Below, one piece after another: positions 21,601 to 30,973 of a DNA stretch of 64,000 nt. How positions within the stretch are numbered: position 1 is the first letter of the stretch; each line of letters starts with the position of its first letter. The stretch is from Nitzschia sp. DOCU1. Its lineage: Eukaryota > Bacillariophyta > Bacillariophyceae > Bacillariales > Bacillariaceae. A program made the position numbers and the translations under genes. The DNA is taken from the NCBI GenBank assembly GCA_951394045.1, contig OX595991.1, forward strand, positions 2,480,001 through 2,544,000, given 5' to 3'. Under the pieces are notes generated by a model that did not search any database, was not told where the DNA came from, and saw only the letters and a program-made list of their open reading frames with translations.

Positions 21601-22454
21601 ATCCTGGCAGGGTGACCGTGTCAATCAAGAAGCCTTCCGCTGAAGCGAAACTTGGAATCGCTATGCGAAAGAGCCTTCAAGAGCGCATTGTGATCAGCAC
21701 GATCGATCCAGGTGGTTTAGTGGACAAAAGCACGGAGCTTCTCCGAGTTGGCCAGCATGTTCAAAGCATCAACCACGAAACTTGTCCGGGGACACCGAAA
21801 GAGGCTGTCCAACTCATTGCCGAGGCCAAGAGCGTTGTGACAATCCAAGCGTCCTCCACCGTTGCCAAGGTTACCAAAAGCAAGTCCACTGATAAGAAGT
21901 TCGGGCTTTCCCTCGGAAAGAATTCAAATGGCGTGGTTGTCTACAAAATCAAGGCAGGCGGATTGTTTGGCAAGACTCCTCTTCGCGTCGGTCAAAAGTT
22001 GGTTTCTATCAACGGCCATCCATGCCCAGAAGAAGTGGCGGATGCGATTCAAATCATCAGAGAGGCTCCGGACGTGGTTGAGCTCGAGACCGTTGACGTT
22101 TTGTATCATTGGTCGGCGGAAGACAAGAAGAAACTCGAAGCCCCGCCAGAGCAAGCCAGGGACGCGTCCTTGCCTGCCAGGGCTTCGACGGCCTTTATTA
22201 GTCAAACCGGAAACCTTACCGTCACAGCTGTCAAGGAGTCGGTTGATTCCAAGGTCGGATTTACGTTGAAAGAATCTGACGAAAAAGTCGTGCTGGGCGA
22301 TATGGATCCAACGGGTCTGTTTGGCAGGAGCGGACTTCAAAAGGGCCAACGTGTCATCCTAATCAACGGCTTGGCATGCCCCAATTCTGCAAAAGAGGCC
22401 GCCGAACTCATCCGCCGTCATGTTGGCACTATAAGCATACAGGTCGAATCGTAG
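15678..22454 (+). CDS. Giant tandem PDZ-like repeat protein
   Basis: A single uninterrupted exon of 2258 residues. After a degenerate N-terminal part, about 23 units of roughly 75-85 residues follow, each with the plan VGL-x-GRVVIS-x-DP-x-GLFA-x-GQ-x-VVSINGxPCP-x-EA-x-LL. This is the PDZ strand order with a GLF carboxylate-loop-like motif and a diagnostic INGxxCP before the second helix. Units come as alternating A/B pairs: A units end LVLVAxSVAxxxK and are followed by B units that end AVDxL-x-WPxEC. No signal peptide, membrane helix or enzyme domain is seen, so a cytosolic scaffold is the natural inference. Partners are unknown. The first ATG after the upstream stop is used and has a Thr/Ser-rich start. 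Confidence 0.85.
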   Translation: MTTTTTTSSNSHTVTISVIKTAAAPPLPLGILEVTVAPGSTEVVVAKVSTTSDNIIVDGGVIIIPGMQILALDDLTMTTADQVLQQWKSAEVGQQVKLTFAGLGVQLVKPTAETALGMSLQPCPATSSVRISKISSWGLVATATAANNYKAADQLKVGHKITSVHCYCGGGGASKPPQKTLLVCPTDAWQVMNVLKTAVGEITLTAVPVTGLVTTTVTKPTLTSKIGVILNKRMSGEGESSHYIAIAKITPGGLLDQTLQMLPSSNDNSKTGKILNHRVVSINGIPCPPTTAEANAIIKRATNRAVVFETMPMPAPVVVPEGRVAPVIPTLQPGQVLATITRQSTPSDSKIGLKLRRVYDNRRGTSRLVVSSVDKTLALELLGKQQQHNSGTPSGLMCGMHLVSINSQSIIEQQEMTPKQATELFAKALSSSDTIHVVASPIIAHVPPSSSSDNKNKKLGLSLGKLKVGVVVAYVDPNGLLADSELQVGQKIVAINKHKCPLQPKQAVELLRQEWERTGLESGSGGLTITALDVVPEMIPTWPQECLVVAHAHKPTVDTLVGLGLARSQQGRVVISRINEYGLLAGQSNSRLQVGLVLLWINGMKCPSLHSQAIQLIQQAQGELVLVAAKSMESATKLVPYSSSCKGSMGIEFAAASASSNTGSIHGPSGGGVIISKLDSENGLFRWKVLQEGQRVLKINGLPCPDQPEMAMALLQGAPVGSSVSIEAVDTLASSSPLSYWPTDCLITVSATKKYAHQAIGLRLATSLTHPDRLVISHVDEGAGIFGKRLEQQLLPGMILVSINGQECPTTCEEALAVLHSFPHDKPLEIVAAKCVTHLYRQSLHDTTAKWGIALARMRLRNADNEIVIYQVDPKGWVATSLPRSLIQPRQRIVEIDGQPCPNDVKLAAEFLRNAITTNKRKSTITTVDTFLKEWSSDEELVVVVHKKVAATRVGLGIMKSSQDRIAVSFVDREDGLFAKTAVEVGYVVVSINGLPCPSTTKDTIATIAKAVGDLTVVFAHTIATVQKPSPDAALGIKLGRMRKQGVIVHSIAPDSLFAKTTSLTVRQKIVTINGAPCPKSLDQAAALLRTIDSKMVTIEAIDAVYPMWGPECLITISVQKKSRQRFVGLDFGLSKQGRLAISRVDDKGLFANSRLAEGQVVVSINGETVDSTLEAISRVQACSGSLVLVVAQSVAQASKPYSDESIGITFGLHPDIGVVIEDIDSDGLFGASRLVVGQKVITINSTLCPVSISEVLALCKQSEGPLEIIARDAMDPPTWPKEGLVTALVEKETVNSKVGIGFAKSIQGRVVIATLSRKGPLAGSGLHIGQIVVSINDDLAPESPYEAFKAVQETVGQVSIVATSIVASTTKATKDKKVGIAIGRTTKGLVISKIDPSGLFAGSMLQKDQVIRTINGQPCPVRVDDAISMLRSAEGPIKLVVVDSLRYKFEWPPECLITVEATKAYPGQYVGLDVKTSLQGRMSIARVDPRGIFFEKGLLQGYVVVSINGIDCPNTAEDTTRLLNQAKKDVTLVVARSVAQVEKRTVSSKVGLIIGVTEKQGVIIHDIDPNGLFCKSTLMKHQKILSINGVPCPPTVKETTKLLNEANKGIVLEAVDAVYPDHNPEALYTAVAKRSPERNFCGIEIVRSSQGRICIGRVNPAGVFAKTGLVPGHVIVSINGWDCPEHVKKAVDLLKCQGEGDIGIVVSSTIAKARKDSSTSFLGIDIRKTKTQGLIVHSVDPTGLFGGTQLKELQQILSINGRPCPLEVKAALVMLGAADDDLTVVAVDGVRPEWPSECIVTSSVQKLTQDDFVGVEVERVATCSGESRLVISRLDSLGLFAKCPDLMVGQALVSINGFQCPSSPQEFLVDLRQASCGELVLVTARTLVTVEKTSKETEVGISLGAATKRDGTTEVVVTRVAKDGLFQSTLMREGLRIVRINGATCPSTVPEAISVIKATIGNLSIEAVDRLPVYPGRVTVSIKKPSAEAKLGIAMRKSLQERIVISTIDPGGLVDKSTELLRVGQHVQSINHETCPGTPKEAVQLIAEAKSVVTIQASSTVAKVTKSKSTDKKFGLSLGKNSNGVVVYKIKAGGLFGKTPLRVGQKLVSINGHPCPEEVADAIQIIREAPDVVELETVDVLYHWSAEDKKKLEAPPEQARDASLPARASTAFISQTGNLTVTAVKESVDSKVGFTLKESDEKVVLGDMDPTGLFGRSGLQKGQRVILINGLACPNSAKEAAELIRRHVGTISIQVES
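16336..22440 (+). repeat. Tandem PDZ-like coding repeats, about 23 units in A/B pairs
   Basis: Seen by the recurring INGxxCP or variants (INGIPCP, INKHKCP, INGMKCP, INGLPCP and so on). The repeat is clear at protein level but diverged at nucleotide level, so it is old rather than a recent expansion. Some units lost the CP signature (for example INGETVDS, INDDLAPE, INSQSIIE). Confidence 0.8.
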
Positions 22455-23100
22455 CATTCACGAAAAGCTGCCCTCCTCCGCTCGGGTCCCCAATCGGTGA
22501 CACAGCCCCCACAACAGAAACGAAGCGATCCTCCAGGCTGAATCAGCTGGGCACGTTATTGCCCATAGCTGCTCGAGTGGTACAGCCCATTCAGTGAAAA
22601 CTGCCACCGTATCCCTTTTTGTACAAAACAACCCAGACCTGGTATTATTGAATCGTCGTTGCAACTACTACGGTAGATAAACTAGCTTGAGGTCGATTTT
22701 TGTGAGCGGATCGAATGAGAGTTTGCTTACGCATAGCACCACATCATCACCTGCAACCACGCAAGGTGTTGATTTGATCCAGCACGACAAAGAGTATCGA
22801 TTCATGTGTATTTGTGGCATGAACGACTATGCTCCAAGCTTTCACTCGGTTCCTGGACATGTTGCGCTGAATGAAGGAATCTTAGTTGGAGTGCTCGCCC
22901 GGCGTTAATTTACGCGCATGCCACCCCCTATTTTTGTCGACGTCGTCACTTGATGGGAAAATTCTCGGGTGGCGTCAAAAAAAGCAATCGTCGTCACGAT
23001 GTCAAGTCTGCCAATCGCCGCCACCATGGTGCCAGAGGAGACACGGGCTTGAAAACACCAGTTATGATGACATATTTGAACGGTGTTGGATGCATTGAAC
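22455..23100. other. Intergenic
   Basis: Holds the PDZ gene 3' end and the hydrolase promoter side. Short open frames here look like chance. Confidence 0.5.
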
Positions 23101-24570
23101 ATGGTGACCTACTGGATCCAGAGTTTCGACCATGAGTTGAGCCTACTTTCGGCTGTAGCTTTTCTGATTCTCGTTGCGCACGGGATTTTTCAGTTTGTCA
23201 GGGGTACCTTGTTCGGTGGTGGTCAATCCTATGCATCAAATTCTTCGATCGCATCGACAATCACTCTACTCTTGCTGATGCTGACAGTCCCGTCCTTCCT
23301 TTCCCAGCCGGATGACGGGTTGGCAGATTTGATACAAGGGACTGATCCGCGTCTCAACGAAATCTTGGAACGAGTCCCTCTTATTCGTCAGGGCCCATCC
23401 CCGCCATTCCTTTTTCGAAATCGGCACCTTCAATTTCTCCCATGGATGATCCAAAATGAGATTCATCGACAAGAAGGAATCCCATTTCAACGCATTCACG
23501 TGGAAGTGGTCGATTGCCTCGACAAGATGAAAGGCTGCGACGACCATTCCGAACGTCTCATGAATGACACAATCACGTTGGATATTTTCCCTCCATTTGA
23601 CGATGAATCGCCGTTCAATGAGAACTTTAACAAAAGTTCCCCTGTAATTCTATTTTCTCCGGGTCTACGATGCTACTCGCAAGACATGCCTGGGAATATG
23701 ATCATTCGGAAGGCATATAGCAAGGGCTTTCGATCGATTGTGGTGAATCGTCGTGGTCACACCCCGGGGCTACGCCTTCAAAGCCCTCGATGGAACCTGT
23801 TTGGCGATGTGGATGACTTGGAACAAGTTTATTGGTATATCAAAAATGAATTGGTGACAGAGGACACCGCCATGTTCTTGCATGGAATATCGTCAGGCAC
23901 GTCTGTCGCGGTGACAGCCTTATCCAAGTGGGATCGTCGTCGTACAGACGAGCCTGATCGCAAGACTCCTGTCTTTGTCTCTTCTATTGCCGTTACGCCG
24001 GGATATGATATTAGCAAAGTGCTTAACCGCGAGCGGTTCCTTTTCCCCTACAACGATGTTTTGCTCGGTGGTGTGAAGGATCATTTTGTTCTCCAGAACG
24101 AAGCACTATTGCGAAGCCATAATAGTGACGCAGTGGACAAGATACTAGCGGCCACCAGCCTCCAGGATCTTGTGGATGCCGCCGTACCCTTTGCAGGGTA
24201 CAATAACACAACACAGTACTACTTGGAGACCAACCCCATCAACGAGATGCGAGACATTACAACGCCCAAACTGGTTTTGAACTCCGTGGACGACCCTTGT
24301 TGCAACATTGCAAACTTGTACGAACAGTCGCCCTACCCTCACCATGGAGGCAAAACATTTGCCGAGATGATTGGCGAGACGGAAAACGGGATGGTTGCAG
24401 TGGCGCGCACCGGTTCTCATTGCCCTTTCCTTTGCTGTCGCGACCGGTGGTTGCCCTTCGCCCGTGATCCCCTGAACGGAGGATGGATGCTCAATAGTTG
24501 GGCAGACGAAGTTTCCGTTGAATATTATCAAGCTACTCTTGACGTGTACGGAGATCGGCGCTTTATGTAG
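23101..24570 (+). CDS. Membrane-anchored alpha/beta hydrolase, ABHD1/2/3-YheT family
   Basis: Single exon, 489 residues from the ATG at 23101 (an earlier in-frame GTG was rejected). An N-terminal membrane helix (LLSAVAFLILVAHGIFQF) is followed by the family landmarks: PVILFSPGL at the first core strand, VVNRRGHTPG (the NHRG-like block), the nucleophile elbow GISSG, an acid in NSVDDPCC, and the catalytic His in RTGSHCPFL. Relatives are ER-bound lipases, esterases or phospholipases; the exact substrate is unknown. The N-terminal anchor and soluble catalytic domain fit ABHD1/3 topology. Confidence 0.85.
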   Translation: MVTYWIQSFDHELSLLSAVAFLILVAHGIFQFVRGTLFGGGQSYASNSSIASTITLLLLMLTVPSFLSQPDDGLADLIQGTDPRLNEILERVPLIRQGPSPPFLFRNRHLQFLPWMIQNEIHRQEGIPFQRIHVEVVDCLDKMKGCDDHSERLMNDTITLDIFPPFDDESPFNENFNKSSPVILFSPGLRCYSQDMPGNMIIRKAYSKGFRSIVVNRRGHTPGLRLQSPRWNLFGDVDDLEQVYWYIKNELVTEDTAMFLHGISSGTSVAVTALSKWDRRRTDEPDRKTPVFVSSIAVTPGYDISKVLNRERFLFPYNDVLLGGVKDHFVLQNEALLRSHNSDAVDKILAATSLQDLVDAAVPFAGYNNTTQYYLETNPINEMRDITTPKLVLNSVDDPCCNIANLYEQSPYPHHGGKTFAEMIGETENGMVAVARTGSHCPFLCCRDRWLPFARDPLNGGWMLNSWADEVSVEYYQATLDVYGDRRFM

Positions 24571-24898
24571 AGACCTCGAGATGATAATGATAGCTGTTAT
24601 GGCAATTTCAGAAGGTAAAAGTAGCCATGTCGAATACGTCGGTTCGACCATCGTCGTGTGTCATGCTCGTGACGCATGGCCCAATAGCATTGACCTATAG
24701 AAGCAAGAAGGTGGCATCGGCAAAGAAATAGTAAGGGAAGAGGACTACTTCGCTGCTTTACCTATATATTACTACTCTAGAGAGTGAAAGCATCGTAGGC
24801 TATGCACCACGACGACCGAAAGGGATCGTGTGTACGGATAAGACAAAAAGTCGTTTGTACGGATAAGACAAAAAGTTTTAGGTTGTGACAAAAAGTAC
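24571..24898. other. Hydrolase 3' flank and tRNA 3' flank
   Basis: No gene. Its right end carries the direct repeats and T-runs that serve as terminators of the minus-strand tRNA. Confidence 0.5.
24831..24896 (-). terminator. Repeated RNA polymerase III terminators after tRNA-Ala
   Basis: A 21-bp perfect direct repeat (TGTACGGATAAGACAAAAAG plus T) lies at 24831-24851 and 24856-24876, and a partial copy (GACAAAAAGT) at 24887-24896. On the minus strand each gives a TTTTT run just downstream of the tRNA, the normal Pol III stop, here three times. Confidence 0.6.
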
Positions 24899-24970
24899 TG
24901 GATCTTGTGGGAATCGAACCCACGACCTTCCGCATGCAAAGCGGACGCTCTACCCCTGAGCTAAAGACCC
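24899..24970 (-). tRNA. tRNA-Ala (anticodon TGC)
   Basis: 72 nt, no intron and no encoded CCA. The acceptor stem pairs GGGTCTT with AAGATCC and contains the G3:U70 wobble pair that marks alanine tRNAs. D arm TAGCTCAGGGGTAGAGC, anticodon arm TCCGCTTTGCATGCGGA with anticodon TGC, and T arm GTGGGTTCGATTCCCAC are all in place. T-runs follow on the same strand. Confidence 0.95.
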
Positions 24971-25414
24971 AGTCCGGATTGGGACATATATTGTTGTATA
25001 TATACACTTTATTTAATCCCAAACAATGCTTGGCAATGATACTTGTCGCTCAATCAAGTAGTAGTGTGGCATAAATAAATAAGATCTACATTTTGACTCG
25101 TTTGCCTTACCAGGTATGGCCTTGCAGGTATACACCATTCATTTCGCTGCGATACCTTCCGCCTAAATATGGTAGGCATGGGCGGCTACTGGCGTCTCAA
25201 TTTATTCACTAAAATCGGGTGCTGGCGACGAGCCACGAGGGAGCGAGCGAATCCACTATAACCGACTAAGTCGACCATAGTCGCAACTTGAAATCTTCGT
25301 GCGTAACTGCGACTTCTCGAAGCTACTTAACTATTCTCGTATTCTAAGGCTGAGTTGATCTCAGACAAATGCAGCGAAATCTAGCTTTATGATTTCGAGC
25401 TACAGTAGCTAGCC
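24971..25414. other. Intergenic, tRNA 5' flank to HMG-CoA lyase 3' end
   Basis: An AT-rich TATATATA stretch (about 24985-25005) lies just upstream of the tRNA and may help its transcription. Nothing else is seen. Confidence 0.5.
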
Positions 25415-26606
25415 TTAGCTACCATCTCGCTTGGAAAGAAAGGCGAGAGCCGCTTTGCTTTGACTACTTTTCCCAAGGATTTTACAGATGCATTCACCGG
25501 TTTCCGCCAAAGCTTCAAAATCAATCCCAGTCGACATTCCCAGTCCATTTCTTGATACAGTGTGAAACATCGCATGAGTGTAGTTCTGTAACCGGACCAA
25601 GATCTCACTTTCTCTTTTTACTTACAACATGTACACGACGTCTTCTGTAGCAACGTTGCCAGATGCGCCTTTGGCGTACGGGCATCCACCGAGGCCTGCA
25701 ACAGACGAATCAATTGTCATAATGCCATTCTCTAGTCCGACTAAAATATTTGCTAGAGCTTGTCCGTAGGTATCATGACAATGCATAGCCAGCTGCGACG
25801 GCTTCACCACAACCTGGAAAGATAACACGGGCAACCAAGCTATCAGCATCAAACGAGACCTCCACGCATATCACTCCGTCCATTATCTCTTTAATACGCA
25901 CCAAAACATCATTCAACATCTTACGTGTGGTGCCAGGAGTTCCTACACCAATAGTGTCGCCCAACGAAATTTCATAACAACCCAAATCCATCATTTGTTC
26001 GACCACCTTGGCTACTTGTGCAGGCGCGACGGGCCCATCGTAGGGGCACGCAATGACAGTTGAAACATAACCTCGCACTCGTAGATTGTTTGCCTTGGCG
26101 GCATCTACGACGGCCCGAAATCTTTCCATGGATTCATCAATACTGCAGGCAATATTTCGCTTTGAGAATCCTTCGCTGGCAGCGCCGAAAATCGCAATTT
26201 CGTCCACAATATCGCGATATTGCATGGCCTGTTCCAGACCTTTTTTGTTGGGTACAAGACAGGCGATTGTCGGCCGCGTCGAATTGCCGTCAAATGACAA
26301 CTTTTTTAGAACATCCCCCGAGTCGGCCATTTGAGGGACCCATTTTGGCGAAACGAAAGCACCAGCTTCGATATACGAGCACCCGGCCTTGGCCAGGAGA
26401 TGAACCAGTTCCACCTTTTGATCTGTAGAAATTCGGCCTGGCTCGTTCTGAAGTCCATCGCGGGGTCCAACTTCGACAATCTTGACGTCATTTGACGACG
26501 ATGACAGGGATCTCTTCAGTATTCGCTTGCTTGTCGTCGTCGTCGGGAGGCGGCCTCGCACAAGAGGCCGACACAATCTGCACGGAATGGCAACGGAAGA
26601 AAGCAT
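25415..26606 (-). CDS. HMGCL: Mitochondrial hydroxymethylglutaryl-CoA lyase
   Basis: Three exons on the minus strand: 26606-25860, 25813-25626, 25550-25415; joins keep frame (356 residues). It splits HMG-CoA into acetyl-CoA and acetoacetate at the end of leucine breakdown. Catalytic landmarks are [11 protein letters not shown], the [13 protein letters not shown] block, the metal-binding HCHDTYGQ, and the active-site Cys loop [14 protein letters not shown]. The N-terminus is rich in Arg, Ser and hydrophobics and lacks acids, a typical mitochondrial presequence. Intron 1 is only 46 nt (donor GTCTCG, acceptor TTCCAG); intron 2 is 75 nt. The reading frame changes across intron 1, so an intron is needed there, though the donor could be 6 nt earlier. 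Confidence 0.92.
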
Positions 26607-27045
26607 GGGTCAAGGAATCGCGCAAGACAATGAACTCCTTTGGTTATGAATTTTTGGTTGTGTCATTTTGACACCATCCGACACCTTCACATCGAACATC
26701 GCCATCATGATTGTGAAGAGGCTTTGAAGAGAGATTTCTTCATTGTTGTGAGCTTATTGTTTCACTTACATATCATACTTATTTATGATATTCTGTACCT
26801 CTGTGTGCATTAGCGTTTGCTTATCCGGCCAAACGTGTGGGCCCGCGAATCCACCCCCTAACTAAAAACATAGCAAAGAAAGAACGCCGCCTCCCAGTGT
26901 GGATAAATCTCTGTACATTCTGGGGCGATCCCGGCCTTTCGCGACACCATGGATTTTACAGCTTCTCAAACTTATTATACTACTGCCACAGATAGTTTCG
27001 TTCTTGTCAAATATTTTTCACTTTCGCAAGAAATGGCAATCTCAA
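26607..27045. other. Divergent promoter region, HMG-CoA lyase and receptor gene
   Basis: No separate gene is supported. The receptor frame is open from about 26899 with a hydrophobic stretch (LLKLIILLPQIVSFL) but no ATG before 27046, so a further 5' exon is possible. Confidence 0.45.
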
Positions 27046-30000
27046 ATGGAAGGGTTTCGTTTTCAGCCCATCACCATGAACAGCAGTAAAAGAAGATTCC
27101 TTCAGTTCACAGCGCTGCTCTTGCTTGGCAATAATCCTGGCAATCGAGATGGAATCAAGGGTGTTCTCTCGCAAGGAGCCGACGGAGATTCGTCCGTGTG
27201 TAATGCCACCACGAAACCCTCCGTCGCTCAAACAGAATACATAGTGGGCTGTACTTCGATCCATGACCCTCTACTGAACTATTTGACGGACCGAGTCGGA
27301 TCCAAATTTGATCCACCACTTCGCTTTTTTCGCAATTATTCCGGTGATTTCCTCATTGAAGAAGAAACGCCCCATTTTGATTTCTTCGTCGCCAATCCCC
27401 ACCTGGCGTCCTGTGTGGAAACTGAAACAGGTGCCGTTTCCTTGGCGACGCAAATAGCTGATAACGAGTGGAATGGAACATCATACAACATTTCCACCTA
27501 TGGAGCCGTCTTGTATACGTTGAAGAATCGCACGGATATTCGAAGTGTTGAGGATGTGAAGGGAAAGAAGTTGGGAACCAATAAAATAACCTTGCTGGCC
27601 ACGTACGTACTACAAGAGCGAGACAATACCTTGAAGCAAAGTTTACTTGTATTTCTAACCACCATATGTGTTACTGACAATGTTGGGTGTCTGTACTCAT
27701 AATAGACACCTTTGCTATGATATCTTGCTGCAGAATGGGGTTCATCATCTGCAGGATCCCGAACAAACCATTTTCTTCAAAAATTCCGATATGGCCGTGG
27801 CAGCAATTCTCAGAGGAGAAGTTGATGTTGGATGTGCTTCCACGGGCACTCTTGAAACGTATATTGACGAAGAATGGCAGCAACCACTTGATCTATCACA
27901 AATTCACGTACTCAATGAACAAAGCTACCAAATACGCAACGAGGGAACTGGCGGAATGATGGATTTCCCCTTCCGTATATCGTCAGCCTTGGTGCCCGCA
28001 TTTCCCTTTTTGGCCTCGACAAACGTCGATATTCGCGTGAAGCAGTTGGTACAAAAGGAGTTACTGGCTATTCGAGATCATGCCGACGTTGCACCCGCCT
28101 TGATCGGGTGTTTGGAAGCAAAAGGCTGTAATGAAACGGATTTGGATTGCCTGCAAGAGTGCTTCCCGGGACCGGGTCGCAATTGTGATACAACGCCTCA
28201 ATTAGCTTTGGAAGCCTACAAAGCACTGGATGGGCGGCTGGTTGGCTTTTCGGAACCACTGCAAAATTTTCGTATCAGAGATATTCAAGAATCGACGGGC
28301 TTTCTGGTCAAGCGTGGTGGTAGACCACGCTGCGTTCGCCTTCAAGAAAATATTGTGGACGCCGTTGTGTGCCCTCCGGGGCACTTTGCCAGAACTAATC
28401 AAGAGATCATTCAAGAATGCAATGTATCAGGCTTGCCATGTTTTGATAATCCTTGCATCTGCAGTCCCTGTGTAGAAGCATTCGAAGTAGACTTTTTCTC
28501 GTGGAAAGACACCACAGAAGGCAGCAACTACAGCATCGATCTTGTGGGATCTGGTTGCTCTGAATTTTCAGTTTGTGGGACAGTGGAACAAGAACATGTT
28601 ATTTCATTTCGGGCAATTGACAACAAAGCGCGAGTCAATGCGGTGATGACAGGATCGTGGCTGTTGCGGGATGAATCGGAGTTGCCATTTGAATTCGAGA
28701 AGATAAATGGAACGTTTGTATACGACTTCGTTGCCAGAGGAATTACAGTGGGACAAAAGACACTCAAAATTCGAATCAACGGCAAGGAAATACCCGAGAG
28801 TCCGTTTCGTATCATTGTGGAAAAGCGCAATTGTCCTCGGGACATGGGGGATCCACGCCGAGAAGCCGATGAATATGGACACTGTTTATGCCAAACTGGA
28901 ACGGTCGAGATTTCAGATCAGTGCGTCTCTTTGGCCGCATTGATTCCCTGCGTCGTGGTGTTTGTTCTGGTTCTGTTTTTGATTCCAGTATACTTTTATG
29001 TTCGTCACAAGAGAGAGCAAGCGGACAATATTTGGAAGATCAAACCCAGTGAGCTGCACTTTGACGATCCTCCGCGAGTCCTGGGGCATGGCTCCTTTGG
29101 TCTTGTTTTGATGGCGGAGTATCGTGGAACAGCCGTTGCGGTAAAGCGTGTTTTACCACCAGAGCATTCTGCCCATGCCGTTCCAATGCCATCTCAAATT
29201 GAATTCAAATTGCGGAGTCTTACAGCGCCGGGATCGAAACATCGTGGCCCAAACCACGACGTGGTCGAACAAGCGGTGGACATCGGCGAGGTCCCTCCCC
29301 CCAACAAAGGTCCGGGTGGACGAACCGGCATGTCCAGCATGTCTATGAGCATTGTCTCCAAGAAAAGGAGTTCAGAACAATCGGGAATCGCGGAAAGTTT
29401 TCGCCAAGCGGGCGTCCGCGTACCAGGATGGCGTGTCAAACGAACTTCGGCCCGCCAGCGGGAGCGCTTTGTCGAAGAAATCCGCCTTTTATCCCGCTTA
29501 CGACATCCCAACATCACTACCGTTATGGGTGCAGTTATCAGCAAACAATGGGAACCAATGCTGTAAGAGAAACTTTGTCTGCCCGGTCTTTTAAAGTACC
29601 GAATTGCGCTCATATATTGCCTGTTTTCTCTCTGCAAAACCAGCGTGATGGAGTATATGCATTTTGGGTCACTTCACGATTTGCTACACAATGAGTCCGT
29701 TCTTTTGGAGGAAGCGGACTTGATCGGTATTCTGCACGACGTTGCTAGCGGACTCCGCTTTCTCCATTCGTCAGAAGTTCTGCATGGCGATCTCAAGTCA
29801 CACAATATTTTGGTCGATGATAAGATGCGGGCCAAGGTGGCGGATTTCGGGTGCGGCGAGTATCGCATTCTTTCTATGTTCTCGCCGTCGCGGGGCGGTA
29901 GCAAGGACCTCAAAAAAGTGCAGCGAGGGACTCCGTTTTGGATGGCGCCTGAACTCTTGAATGGAACTTCAGGCAACACCCAAGCGTCCGATATTTATGC

Positions 30001-30973
30001 CTTTGGAATAGTTATATACGAAGTCTTTTCCCGCAAAGAACCGTACGAAGATGATTCCTATGATGAAACATTGCGACTTGTGGCGTCTCAAGACGTTAAC
30101 AAACGCCCACCAGTGCCTGGAAATTGCCCCACAGAAGCTGCCAAAATGATGAAGGCATGTTTGAAATATGATCCTAGCCAGCGTCCGACAGCCATGGGAT
30201 TGGATATTTGCTTGCGCTGGATTGATGGCGGCAGCGGTGGTAAAACATCGGAGTTCATGACGTCTCCTAGTATCAAGAGCAGGGGCGCGGAGGTATCTTG
30301 GCACGCCGATGATTTTCTCGATCAAATGTTTCCCCATAACATGGCGGACGCCTTGCGGGAAGGTCGCAAGGTAGAACCAGAGGCCCACGATGAAGTGACA
30401 ATTGTTTTCTCTGCTGTCGTTGATTACAGGGAAATTGTGAGTGACATGTCGGCTAACAAAGTGTCGGATCTTCTTGAGCGATTGCACCATACTTTCGATG
30501 AGTTATGCGAACGTTTCGAGGTTTTTCCCGTCGACACAGTTGGCGAGGCCCAGTACATGGGCGTTACCAATCTCGACAAGAGACAACCACATCATGCCAG
30601 TTTGGCCGCCAAATTTGCAGTAGAGGCCGTGATTATGGCCTCACTGGTTCCAATTGACCAGGACAATGAACAAGCTGGATATGTTCAACTACGCGTCGGG
30701 TTGCATTCAGGTCCTGTCATTTCGCATGTGATTGGAACCAAAACCCCTCGTTTTACATTGATTGGTGACACCGTCAACATAGCTGCTGACATGGAACGCA
30801 GTTCCAAGCCTGGTCAAGTTCAATGTTCGGAAGACTGTTATCAGTTACTTATAAAAGAGGCTGAAAATGGCGAGTTCACTCTGGACGAGAGAGGCTTGAC
30901 GCACGTCAAAGGCAAGGGTGACCTATTGACCTATTGGATTGCGCCAGCCCTTGACCGGATAGAGCATTGTTAG
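27046..30973 (+). CDS. Receptor-like protein: solute-binding-like ectodomain, membrane helix, kinase domain, degenerate nucleotide cyclase domain
   Basis: Three exons: 27046-27602, 27706-29562, 29644-30973 (1247 residues, frame kept). A signal-like N-terminus leads to a PhnD-like periplasmic-binding fold (VKGKKLGTNK, then RGEVDVGCASTGTLE), a Cys-rich segment, a filamin-type Ig-like repeat ending ESPFRIIVEK, and one membrane helix near residue 600. The kinase domain (about 637-998) keeps GHGSFG, VAVKRV, HGDLKSHNIL, DFG and WMAPE, with a Ser/Arg insert after the catalytic Lys. The class III cyclase domain (about 1054-1240) keeps RVGLHSGPVI and FTLIGDTVN but has lost metal Asp 1 (FSAVV), has Glu for metal Asp 2 (VGEAQ), and Asp for the transition-state Arg (NIAAD). 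The start could also be the ATG at 27076. Confidence 0.8.

Noticed and set aside
15831..22349. Many long antisense frames opposite the PDZ gene
   Set aside because: They mirror the repeats of the sense gene and share no independent motif.
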